This document shows, one piece after another, positions 8,733 through 15,677 of a stretch of DNA of 42,328 nucleotides. Position 1 is the stretch's first letter. Every line of letters starts with the position of its first letter. Location: the NCBI RefSeq assembly GCF_014695915.1, contig NZ_JACJPF010000074.1:1-42328 (forward strand). The letters are read 5' to 3'. The notes beneath the pieces were generated by a model. It was not told where the DNA came from. It worked only from the letters and a program-made list of their open reading frames with translations, and made no database searches. This DNA is from Trichocoleus sp. FACHB-40. Its GTDB lineage: Bacteria; Cyanobacteriota; Cyanobacteriia; Cyanobacteriales; FACHB-T130. Position numbers and translations under genes: made by a program.

Positions 8733-9078
8733 CGCGATCGCATTCTTTCTCCACTTCACCACAAAACGCGATCGCCCTCATGGTAGGTGTAGGGTATCCA
8801 GTACGTTGAGGATCGGGTATTGCGGTTAGCTTGGTTTTATGCGTTAGCTACCCTGTAAATAGGCGTTGGTGATGTTGCCTTTGAAAGCGCGAACGACTTT
8901 CGTCGCGCTTGCGCTTCGCGTCTTGAAAACACCTGTTGAGGGCGGGTAAGATGTCCACCTCATACGACTTATAGGCAATCGTCTTCTTCTTGCTCCTATA
9001 TCGGTTAAATTGTCAAGAAACAATCTCACCAACAAGCCGTCCCTACATATAACCGCGTAAATACTGAGAGTGTTTTCT
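8733..9078. other. Gene-poor stretch with one hairpin
   Basis: About 345 bases between the NACHT gene and the next gene. It holds two HIP1-like sites and a stem-loop at 8885-8910 (AAGCGCGAACGA with TCGTCGCGCTT, one bulge). I see no supported reading frame. The segment just before 9079 must contain the promoter of the next gene, but no convincing -35/-10 pair stands out. Confidence 0.5.
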
Positions 9079-9726
9079 ATGACTAGCTGGAAATCTACAA
9101 CTGCTGCACTCATGGCACTAACCATCACTACTGGTGTAGCTGCCCCAACACTTATCGCAACTGCGCCTGCGGCTGCACAATATTATGAATATCCCACAAC
9201 TCCAGTCACCCTCGCATCTGGAACCAGGATAGCCGTCAGGTATGACAAAGCCAATAAAATCGTCGTTACCCCTACCGAAACTGCACCTGTAACTCTGAGC
9301 GTGGCAAGCAACGTTAAAAGCTCTAGCGGTGCCATTGTAATTCCTGCTGGAACTCAGGTTGTTGGTCAACTACGCCCTGCTCCTAATGGGAAAGGTTCCC
9401 GATTTGTTGCCCAGGAATTAGTGTTTTCCAACGGTAAACGGGCGCGTATCAATGGTGCTTCTAAAATAATTACCAGAACCCAACAGGTAGGTCAGGGAAG
9501 CAACACCGGTTCTATTTTCAAAGGTGCTGCCCTTGGTGGAGCAGCTGCGGCCGCGATCGCTGCTTTGACTGGCGACAAAGCGCTTGCTACTGAAGAAATC
9601 CTCGGCGGTGCTGGCTTGGGTGCTTTGGGTGGGCTGTTTTTCGGACAAAGAAAAGTTGATGTTGTAGTTATTGACCCCAACACCGATTTGAATGTGACCT
9701 TGCGTTCTCCTGTAGCACTGCGCTAA
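9079..9726 (+). CDS. Exported glycine-zipper protein (TrbI-like annotation in cyanobacteria)
   Basis: A 215-residue exported protein. I start at ATG 9079, with GAGAG at 9066-9070 as ribosome-binding site; a GTG at 9070 would add three residues. A signal peptide ends near APAAAQ. The middle part (LASGTRIAVRYDKANKIVV ... SGAIVIPAGTQVVGQLRP) is a beta-rich domain whose wording resembles the outer part of TrbI/VirB10-like proteins. The C-terminal third has a Gly/Ala-rich segment (GAALGGAAAAAIAAL ... GGAGLGALGGLFFG) of glycine-zipper type that could insert in or pack against a membrane. No conjugation genes lie nearby, so a transfer role is unlikely; envelope or periplasmic function is more probable. 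It is followed by a strong hairpin set. Confidence 0.8.
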   Translation: MTSWKSTTAALMALTITTGVAAPTLIATAPAAAQYYEYPTTPVTLASGTRIAVRYDKANKIVVTPTETAPVTLSVASNVKSSSGAIVIPAGTQVVGQLRPAPNGKGSRFVAQELVFSNGKRARINGASKIITRTQQVGQGSNTGSIFKGAALGGAAAAAIAALTGDKALATEEILGGAGLGALGGLFFGQRKVDVVVIDPNTDLNVTLRSPVALR

Positions 9727-9777
9727 CCAGGGAAAATGCAAAAATGCCAGAGTAAAAATCCCATAGATAAATCTAGA

Positions 9778-9858
9778 GAATTGAAAAAAGACACCTAATA
9801 AATTAGCGAAAAGTGTCTGTTTTCAATTCTTTCTTTATCGGCCTATATTTATTAGGTG
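9778..9858. terminator. Two overlapping, mutually exclusive stem-loops
   Basis: Stem 1 pairs 9778-9794 (GAATTGAAAAAAGACAC) with 9813-9829 and is followed by TTTCTTTA. Stem 2 pairs 9792-9803 (CACCTAATAAAT) with 9847-9858, a perfect 12-bp match, using bases from the left arm and loop of stem 1. They lie between convergent genes. Terminator use is likely; the alternative pairing is an observation. Confidence 0.65.
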
Positions 9859-9910
9859 CGACTAGACCAATATGGATTTTATAACTTTTGCCTTTTTTCT
9901 TTTTCCTTTT

Positions 9911-10123
9911 TTATGGCTTGCCCAGACCAGGGTTTTCCTCTTTTTTAACATCAGGCACAATATCCGGACGCTCTTTATCTTCCCAACCCACAGGACGCTT
10001 AGAGTTGTACCAAGCAACCGAGCCAATAGTTACAGCAGCAATAAAACCAACTGCGTACACAGCAGTAGCCGAAACTGGAAAATGAGGCCCACTAGCAGCA
10101 GCAACGTCCATAAGTAAACTCAT
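9911..10123 (-). CDS. Small thylakoid membrane protein, Psb35-like
   Basis: A 70-residue protein with a short N-terminus, one transmembrane helix (about residues 20-38, AVYAVGFIAAVTIGSVAW) and a charged tail with the conserved-looking block YNSKRPVGWEDKERPDIVP. I associate this block with the cyanobacterial Ssl2148/Psb35 family, a single-helix protein reported to act with CP47 in photosystem II assembly. The link is from memory of the family pattern and is moderate. AAGGAGATT stands 10 bases upstream of ATG 10123, a good ribosome-binding site. The gene is monocistronic and converges on the exported protein gene, with shared hairpins between them. Confidence 0.7.
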   Translation of the reverse strand: MSLLMDVAAASGPHFPVSATAVYAVGFIAAVTIGSVAWYNSKRPVGWEDKERPDIVPDVKKEENPGLGKP

Positions 10124-10325
10124 TTTTTGTAATCTCCTTATCGATTTTTGGTTATCGTACCAAACTTAAGAGACTCCTCTATCACCCTTGAGTTTGATCC
10201 CCAGAGTAGAGGATAAGGGAGAGCCTGAATTCAAGTTCTCCCTCAGCCCCTCAGCTGCTCAGCTTCTCTTGCCAAGATGCCTACTCAGGACTTAGGCAGT
10301 TAATTAGTGAATGCCTAATTCTGTC

Positions 10326-10529
10326 GTAGGGGCATGGTAATGCCCATTGGTGTCAACTTAAGCCCTGGCGAATGGAATTCGCGGCTACAAAAACGAAGTC
10401 CGTTTGCCTTGGCTAACGCCCTGATCAAGATTCTTATAACCCGCGCAGGCGGGCTTTGTTTGTGTAGCTGCGGTTTCAACCGCCAAGCTCTTCTTAAATT
10501 GACACCGATGGGCATCGCCATGCCCCTAC
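10326..10529. repeat. 204-bp compound palindromic element
   Basis: Outer arms of 37 bases (10326-10362 and 10493-10529) match as inverted repeats at 33 of 37 positions and start with GTAGGGGCATGG. Inside them lies a second inverted repeat: GGCGAATGGAATTCGCGGCT near 10368 pairs with AGCTGCGGTTTCAACCGCC near 10467, continuing through CTACA/TGTAG. The inner part belongs to the same family as the repeats at 5991 and 15281. It encodes nothing. It lies in the 430-base gap between the Psb35-like gene start (10123) and the PBP stop (10555); the rest of that gap (10124-10325) holds no feature that I can support. Confidence 0.85.
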
Positions 10530-10554
10530 AGCGTGTTGACGTGCCTAAGCCCTA

Positions 10555-13200
10555 CTACTGTGAAGAACTATCCTTCCTAGCAGCTGGTGGTGCTGGTGGC
10601 GCAGCGGAGTTGTACTCCCTTCTGGGTGCGCGTGGTGCTGGTGGCTGAGAGCTTGGCGCTGTTTGTCTGCTCCTCCGTCGGCGGCGAGAAGTCGAGGAAG
10701 TTGAGGAAGTCGATTCTGATGACCTGCGGCGATAACTACTACGCCGCACTGGTGTTGACTCCTGCGATTGTGTGTTTTGTGAACTACGACGACGGCGGCG
10801 ATTGCTGCGCGTAGGCGTTTCTTGAGTTTGCTGGCTCTGAGAATCTGTGTTTTGTGAACTACGACGGCGGCGGCGATAGGTGCGTGTGGGTACTTCTTGA
10901 GTCTGGACTTCTTGGCTGCGTCGCCGCCTCCGGCTGGAGCGAGTCTCGCCGGAGCTTTGTACACTGTTGCTTTGGTAGGTGTTACTGCGGCTCCGGCTAC
11001 GCCGGGGAGTTTCGTTGCTGGAGTTGTCTTCGCTGTATGTACGGCGGGATCTTCTCCGTCGGGGGGTTTGAGTTTGCTCGTCGTTGTCGCTTTTATCTGT
11101 CTTTATAGGCCCAGAATAGCTGCTTCGAGGCTTGATTGGCTTGACCTCGATTTGGGGTTTGCGCCCTTCTAATTCGGTAGGTCGAGGGGGAAACTTCTCG
11201 ATGGGCATCCCTTCTACAACTTTCTCCATGAACTCGTGCCAGGTGTAGGCGGCTGTGGTGCTGGCACCCCAAGTTGGTTTGTTGTTGTCATTGCCTAACC
11301 AAACACCAGCAACCATTTGCGGAATGTAACCAATAAACCACAGGTCGCGGGCTTCGTCAGAGGTTCCGGTTTTGCCAGCGACGGGGCGATCGCCTAAAGA
11401 GGCGGCTTGACCTGTACCCTCGTTCACAACACCCCGCAGCAGCCAAGTCATGATGGCAGATGTGTCTTCTTGTAAGACGCGCTCTGATTTAGATTTGGCG
11501 TTGTAAATTACGTTGCCGCGTCGGTCGAGAACACGGCGGATGCCAAAGGCTTTTGTATGTGTTCCGTTGGTGGCAAAGGTGCCATAAGCGCTAGTTAGTT
11601 CCAACAGGTTGACTTCGGAGGCACCTAAAGCTGTGGAGTAGGTGGGTTTGAGTTCTGATTCAATTCCCATTTTGCGTGCCAGTTGGATCGTTGGTTCCCA
11701 CCCGACATCTACCAAAACTTTGACAGCGACTACATTTATTGAGCTGATCAGGGCATCTCGCATGGAGATCCAGCCTCGGTGGGTTTCGCTGTAGTTTTTG
11801 GGGCTATAGCCGTCTACTTTGTAAGGTGAGTCTAGGTAGCCGCGATAGGGAGTAAATCCGGCTGCCATTGCTGTTGCATAGACAAATGCTTTAAATGTAG
11901 AACCAGGTTGGCGCTGTGCCTGGGTGACGCGATTAAATTGTTGTTTGAAAAAGTCTTTTCCCCCGACCATTGCCTTAATTTCTCCGGTACGCGGATCGAT
12001 GGCAACTAGGGCAGCTTGTTCAAAGTTTTGACCTCTTCCCGTGTTTTCTATGGTTTTTTTGACTGCTTCTTCGGCTGATTCTTGCCACTCTGGGTGCAGG
12101 GAGGTTTCGACAGTTAAACCGCCGACTTCCCGCGCTTGTTTAGAAACGTATTTGGGCAGTTCCTGTTGGATGTATTCGGTGAAGTAGGGGGCGAATCTTT
12201 CGAGGCGTTTGGGAGGACTCGCTTTTGTAATTAATGGGGAAGCGATCGCTTTGTCGGCTTCTTCTGCTGTAATGAAGCCACCCTCCTGCATCCGTTTTAA
12301 TACCAAATTTCGCCGCTCTTTGATAACTTGGGGGTTCTTCAGCGGCGAATATTCATTGGGTGCTGGTGGTATTGCGGCTAGCGTTGCCATTTCCGCCAGG
12401 GTTAGCTCATACACTGGCTTAGTAAAGTAAACCCAAGCCGCATCTGCTACTCCATAAGCACCTTCTCCCAAATAAACCAAATTCAGATAACGTTCCAGAA
12501 TTTGATCTTTGGTGTTTCCGTTCTCAATTTTTTGTGCAGTACGAACTTCTTTGAGCTTGCGCCAGACGCTACGCTCTTGATCGAGGAAAACCATCCTCGC
12601 TAGTTGTTGCGTAATAGTGCTAGCGCCTTCGACGACATCTCTGGCTACCAGGTTAGAAACTATTGCTCTCCCAACGCCCTGATAATCTACCCCTTGGTGT
12701 TGGTAAAAGCGTCTGTCTTCTATGGCGATGAAGGCTTGTATCAGCTTTTTAGGAATTTTGTCAATTTTTAGAGCTTCGCGGGTAGTGGGGCCAATTTGCT
12801 GGAGTATTTTGCCGTTAGAGGCTTTAATGGTCAAAGTCTCTGGGCGCATTAAAGTTAATACATCGCCAGTATCGGGTAAGCTGCTTTCAAAAGACGACCA
12901 AGCAACACCCAGCGCGATCGCTCCTCCTCCCACACCCAAGCCGATCCAAAATCGCTTTTTGTGATGAAGGGGATTTTCTCCCGTGAAAGGCTTTTTGATA
13001 ACTTCCAACTGCTGGACAGAGAAGCGCTTCATCCGCAAGAGACTTCGCTTGATTTCCCGCCGCCGTCGCAATGTCTGTTTATCTACCTTCTCTGGGTTAT
13101 CTGGTTGTTTATCAATCTTAGGCGTATCGACTGGTTCAGTTGATACTCCTGCATTGAACTTGCCTGATATATCCTTCAGCCTTGAGATGAACTTTGCCAC
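10555..13200 (-). CDS. Class A penicillin-binding protein (PBP1A family) with Arg/Ser-rich tail
   Basis: An 881-residue bifunctional peptidoglycan synthase. The start is GTG 13200 with AAGGAG 5 bases upstream. A basic cytoplasmic N-terminus (to about 80) precedes one membrane helix (83-101). The glycosyltransferase 51 domain shows EDRRFYQHQG (161-170) and EGASTITQQL (191-200). The transpeptidase has Ser434-x-x-Lys437 (STFK), SIN at 487-489 and KTGT at 610-613, so all catalytic motifs are present. After about 690 the protein becomes a 190-residue tail of Arg clusters, Ser, Gln and Thr, ending in a Pro/Ala-rich stretch. The tail should be extracytoplasmic and strongly cationic; binding to peptidoglycan or acidic wall polymers is inference. 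It lies alone, not in a dcw cluster. Confidence 0.93.
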   Translation of the reverse strand: MAKFISRLKDISGKFNAGVSTEPVDTPKIDKQPDNPEKVDKQTLRRRREIKRSLLRMKRFSVQQLEVIKKPFTGENPLHHKKRFWIGLGVGGGAIALGVAWSSFESSLPDTGDVLTLMRPETLTIKASNGKILQQIGPTTREALKIDKIPKKLIQAFIAIEDRRFYQHQGVDYQGVGRAIVSNLVARDVVEGASTITQQLARMVFLDQERSVWRKLKEVRTAQKIENGNTKDQILERYLNLVYLGEGAYGVADAAWVYFTKPVYELTLAEMATLAAIPPAPNEYSPLKNPQVIKERRNLVLKRMQEGGFITAEEADKAIASPLITKASPPKRLERFAPYFTEYIQQELPKYVSKQAREVGGLTVETSLHPEWQESAEEAVKKTIENTGRGQNFEQAALVAIDPRTGEIKAMVGGKDFFKQQFNRVTQAQRQPGSTFKAFVYATAMAAGFTPYRGYLDSPYKVDGYSPKNYSETHRGWISMRDALISSINVVAVKVLVDVGWEPTIQLARKMGIESELKPTYSTALGASEVNLLELTSAYGTFATNGTHTKAFGIRRVLDRRGNVIYNAKSKSERVLQEDTSAIMTWLLRGVVNEGTGQAASLGDRPVAGKTGTSDEARDLWFIGYIPQMVAGVWLGNDNNKPTWGASTTAAYTWHEFMEKVVEGMPIEKFPPRPTELEGRKPQIEVKPIKPRSSYSGPIKTDKSDNDEQTQTPRRRRSRRTYSEDNSSNETPRRSRSRSNTYQSNSVQSSGETRSSRRRRRSQEVQTQEVPTRTYRRRRRSSQNTDSQSQQTQETPTRSNRRRRRSSQNTQSQESTPVRRSSYRRRSSESTSSTSSTSRRRRRSRQTAPSSQPPAPRAPRREYNSAAPPAPPAARKDSSSQ

Positions 13201-13455
13201 GTCAACTCCTTAATCACACCACAAGCCCTGCTACTACTCGCCCTTGTTCTTGCTTATTGTAAGGCTTGGGATCTGAATTTGCCTCTTATATCCAAGACTA
13301 TAGTTTACAATTATGCACCCTGTGAACTGCACTTATTGAGCATAACCAGAATGCGATCGCATTTTGTGATGTAGGTAATTTTCCGGTTTCTTATATAGCG
13401 GCTGTGTAGTTATAGTTTCCTTTACATCCGGTTTGATCCTGCAACTTGACTATAT

Positions 13456-15228
13456 ATGTATCAACAGTTTCCCAGCCAAACAGAACATTTTGCTATCCTG
13501 AAGTCCAAGTATCAGGCAACTAATTATACAGAATCCTCTCCTTCTAGTCTGCTCTATCTCATCCTAAGAAAAGTTGACTTAGAAATAAAAATTACTGATA
13601 TTGAGTTGAATTGGCTTAAAGAGCATCAACTTTTAGCAACACTTAAAATTATCTTGTGGGAGCAACTTAGGGAAGAAGAACCTATAAAACTACAATATGA
13701 ATTCTCGCAACTCAATGCTAAGTATCAAGTTAACCTCCTGAATTCACAGCTAGATAGTCCACTATACCCGATTCTTTGGAAGCTTGAATCAGAAAATCAG
13801 TTAGCTGAAGAAGAAATTGTTTGTTTGAGAAATTTTAAATCTTTTAAAACGGTAGCTATCGCTGAAGAAATGGGGCGTTTCGCTACACTGAAGTCTAAGT
13901 ATAAAGCCACTCAACACCAAGATCCATCGCCTGATAGTCCGCTGTACCAAATTTTAAAGCTTATAGACACATCAGAACGATTAAGCGATATAGATGTTAA
14001 CTGGTTGAACAAACACCAACTCTTTGAACCCCTGAAAGTTTTCCAGCAACAAGAGGCGGTTAGAGAAGGTGAATTTGCACAGCTAAAGGATAAGTATAAA
14101 GCCGCTCATCCAGATACATCTGTTTCTAGTCCTCTGTATCCAATTTTGCAAAATCTTGAATCAGACAAGTTGCTAACTGATTCAGAAATAGAATGGTTGA
14201 AACAACATCAACTTAGTGAGACTATTGAGATTGTTCAAGAGCTAGAACAGAAGCGGGAATTTGCAGCTTTGAAAGTCAAGTATAAAGCAACTCAAGATGA
14301 AGATTCATTTCCCTCTAGTCACTTGTACAAACTTCTCAAAAGAATTGAATTAGGAAATCCGCCATATGAACAGGATATTAACTATCTAAAAAAGCGTGAG
14401 CTTACAGAAACAATTGCGATCGCTAACGAAAAATACGCTTCAGATTTGAAGTTAAAAATAGAATCAGGCAATGAGTTGAGTGAGTCAGAGATTGACTGGC
14501 TGAAAAATAATGGTCGCGAAAATATTATAATTTTCGCTCAACAACAACACTTTGCAGCGCTGAAGGTCAAATATCGTATTCTAGACCCTAGAAATGGATT
14601 ACCTCTCGAACCATTTTATACAATCATGCAAAAACTAGAAAGAGAAGAGCGGCTAGATCCTATAATGATTGTTCAATTGATAGAAGAGGAACTTCTCTCA
14701 CGTCATGGAAAGATTGCTAAGGCTCACTACCGACTTGAAGCACTTTTTAATGAACAGGAATTTAAGCGCACTGGCAACAAATGGAACTTACCCAACGCTA
14801 GCAGTCATTGGCGCAAGGCAGATGAACCTCAACGAGCATTGCAAGTAACAAACAACTTGGACTTCGGCACAATCAAAGAAAATAAACTCAAGTCAGCATT
14901 GCTAACAACAAGAGGCGGGACATTCCGAGATATTGATAAATTAGAGAAAGCGGAAGATTGCGCTAGGAAAGCCATTGAGTACCAGTCTAGTAGTCATCAC
15001 CCTTACACTTTAATGGGTGCAATTTGTTATGAGCGTCATCAATATTCAGATGGTGATTATTGGTTCAATGAGGCAATCAAACGAGGAGCTGAACCTGAAG
15101 ACATAGATGATGAAATCAAGCGCGTAGTTAAAAATACTAATAACGATGACAAGCGCCAAGAAGTAGTAGAGTATCTGTTGAAAAAAGACCCAGTACGTTA
15201 CGCTTGGGCTAAGTCTTATCTGAAGTAG
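13456..15228 (+). CDS. Uncharacterised protein of about 65-residue repeats with TPR-like C-terminus
   Basis: A 590-residue soluble, charged protein that I do not recognise. It is built from a repeat that opens with FAxLKxKYKA, continues with SPLYxILxxLE and ends with EIxWLKxHQL plus a helix. Copies begin near residues 12, 83, 142, 207, 269 and 366; a shortened copy at about 327-352 lacks the opening motif. All predicted structure is alpha-helical. After about 412 the sequence changes to a domain with TPR-like helices (AEDCARKAIEYQSSSHHPYTLMGAICYERHQYSDG). No catalytic motif, signal peptide or membrane segment is seen. The repeats suggest a scaffold or protein-binding role. It is flanked by a PBP gene (divergent) and, after a repeat element, a transporter gene. 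Confidence 0.75.
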   Translation: MYQQFPSQTEHFAILKSKYQATNYTESSPSSLLYLILRKVDLEIKITDIELNWLKEHQLLATLKIILWEQLREEEPIKLQYEFSQLNAKYQVNLLNSQLDSPLYPILWKLESENQLAEEEIVCLRNFKSFKTVAIAEEMGRFATLKSKYKATQHQDPSPDSPLYQILKLIDTSERLSDIDVNWLNKHQLFEPLKVFQQQEAVREGEFAQLKDKYKAAHPDTSVSSPLYPILQNLESDKLLTDSEIEWLKQHQLSETIEIVQELEQKREFAALKVKYKATQDEDSFPSSHLYKLLKRIELGNPPYEQDINYLKKRELTETIAIANEKYASDLKLKIESGNELSESEIDWLKNNGRENIIIFAQQQHFAALKVKYRILDPRNGLPLEPFYTIMQKLEREERLDPIMIVQLIEEELLSRHGKIAKAHYRLEALFNEQEFKRTGNKWNLPNASSHWRKADEPQRALQVTNNLDFGTIKENKLKSALLTTRGGTFRDIDKLEKAEDCARKAIEYQSSSHHPYTLMGAICYERHQYSDGDYWFNEAIKRGAEPEDIDDEIKRVVKNTNNDDKRQEVVEYLLKKDPVRYAWAKSYLK

Positions 15229-15280
15229 TCTAAAAACAACAACGGGCGTATCTCTATTTTTTAGCCCACCTCCTAAAGAA

Positions 15281-15370
15281 TCTGCCTACACGAACAAAGA
15301 CCGTATTTGCAGTCTTAAAAGTCTGCGTAGGCAGGCTTAGATTGTGCGGTTGCGACTTCAGTCGTAAGGC
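15281..15370. repeat. Dispersed palindromic repeat, family member 4
   Basis: TGCCTAC (15283-15289) and GTAGGCA (15327-15333) bracket a 37-base interval, followed by a TTGTGCGGTTGCGACTTCAG tail. The layout matches the repeats at 5991 and inside 10326-10529, with more divergence. It fills the gap between the repeat-protein gene and the SemiSWEET gene. Confidence 0.6.
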
Positions 15371-15416
15371 GTTTTAAATGGACGCTTCAAATATAATTGT
15401 CAACTACAGAATATAA

Positions 15417-15671
15417 ATGGACTTTATTACAATCTTGGGCTTGTTCGCAGCTACATTAACTACCATTGCATTCTTGCCACAACTTTTTAAAATATGGTAC
15501 TCGAAATCAGCAAAGGATGTGTCTTTGGAAATGCTAATTATTTTCTGTAGTGGCGTTTTTCTGTGGCTGGTGTACGGAATTTATCTTCAAGCTTTACCAA
15601 TAATTATCGCGAACTTACTAACCTTAATTTTTAATCTTATAATTCTATGGTTTAAAATTAAATATAGATGA
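15417..15671 (+). CDS. SemiSWEET-type sugar transporter (PQ-loop protein)
   Basis: An 84-residue membrane protein with three helices (about 3-22, 40-57 and 60-79) and the PQ motif at Pro21-Gln22 in FLPQLFKIWYSKSAKDVS. This is the bacterial half-size unit of SWEET/MtN3 transporters; two copies make one pore that moves sugars by facilitated diffusion. The Ser-Lys-Asp-Val-Ser segment and the Gly-Val-Phe-Leu-Trp-Leu-Val-Tyr-Gly run in helix 2 are typical. The stop is 6 bases before the radical SAM gene, so the two are probably co-transcribed, though the functional link is not obvious. The substrate is unknown. Confidence 0.88.
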   Translation: MDFITILGLFAATLTTIAFLPQLFKIWYSKSAKDVSLEMLIIFCSGVFLWLVYGIYLQALPIIIANLLTLIFNLIILWFKIKYR

Positions 15672-15677
15672 AATGTT

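Noticed and set aside
9079-9726. Conjugation gene (TrbI)
   Set aside because: No other transfer gene is nearby and the protein is shorter than TrbI; the resemblance covers only one beta-rich part.
10326-10529. Insertion sequence or transposase remnant
   Set aside because: No transposase frame and no target-site duplication were seen, only palindromic non-coding DNA.
10545-11172. Several open frames antisense or out of frame to the PBP tail
   Set aside because: They arise from the repetitive GC-rich Arg/Ser codons of the tail and have no start signals.
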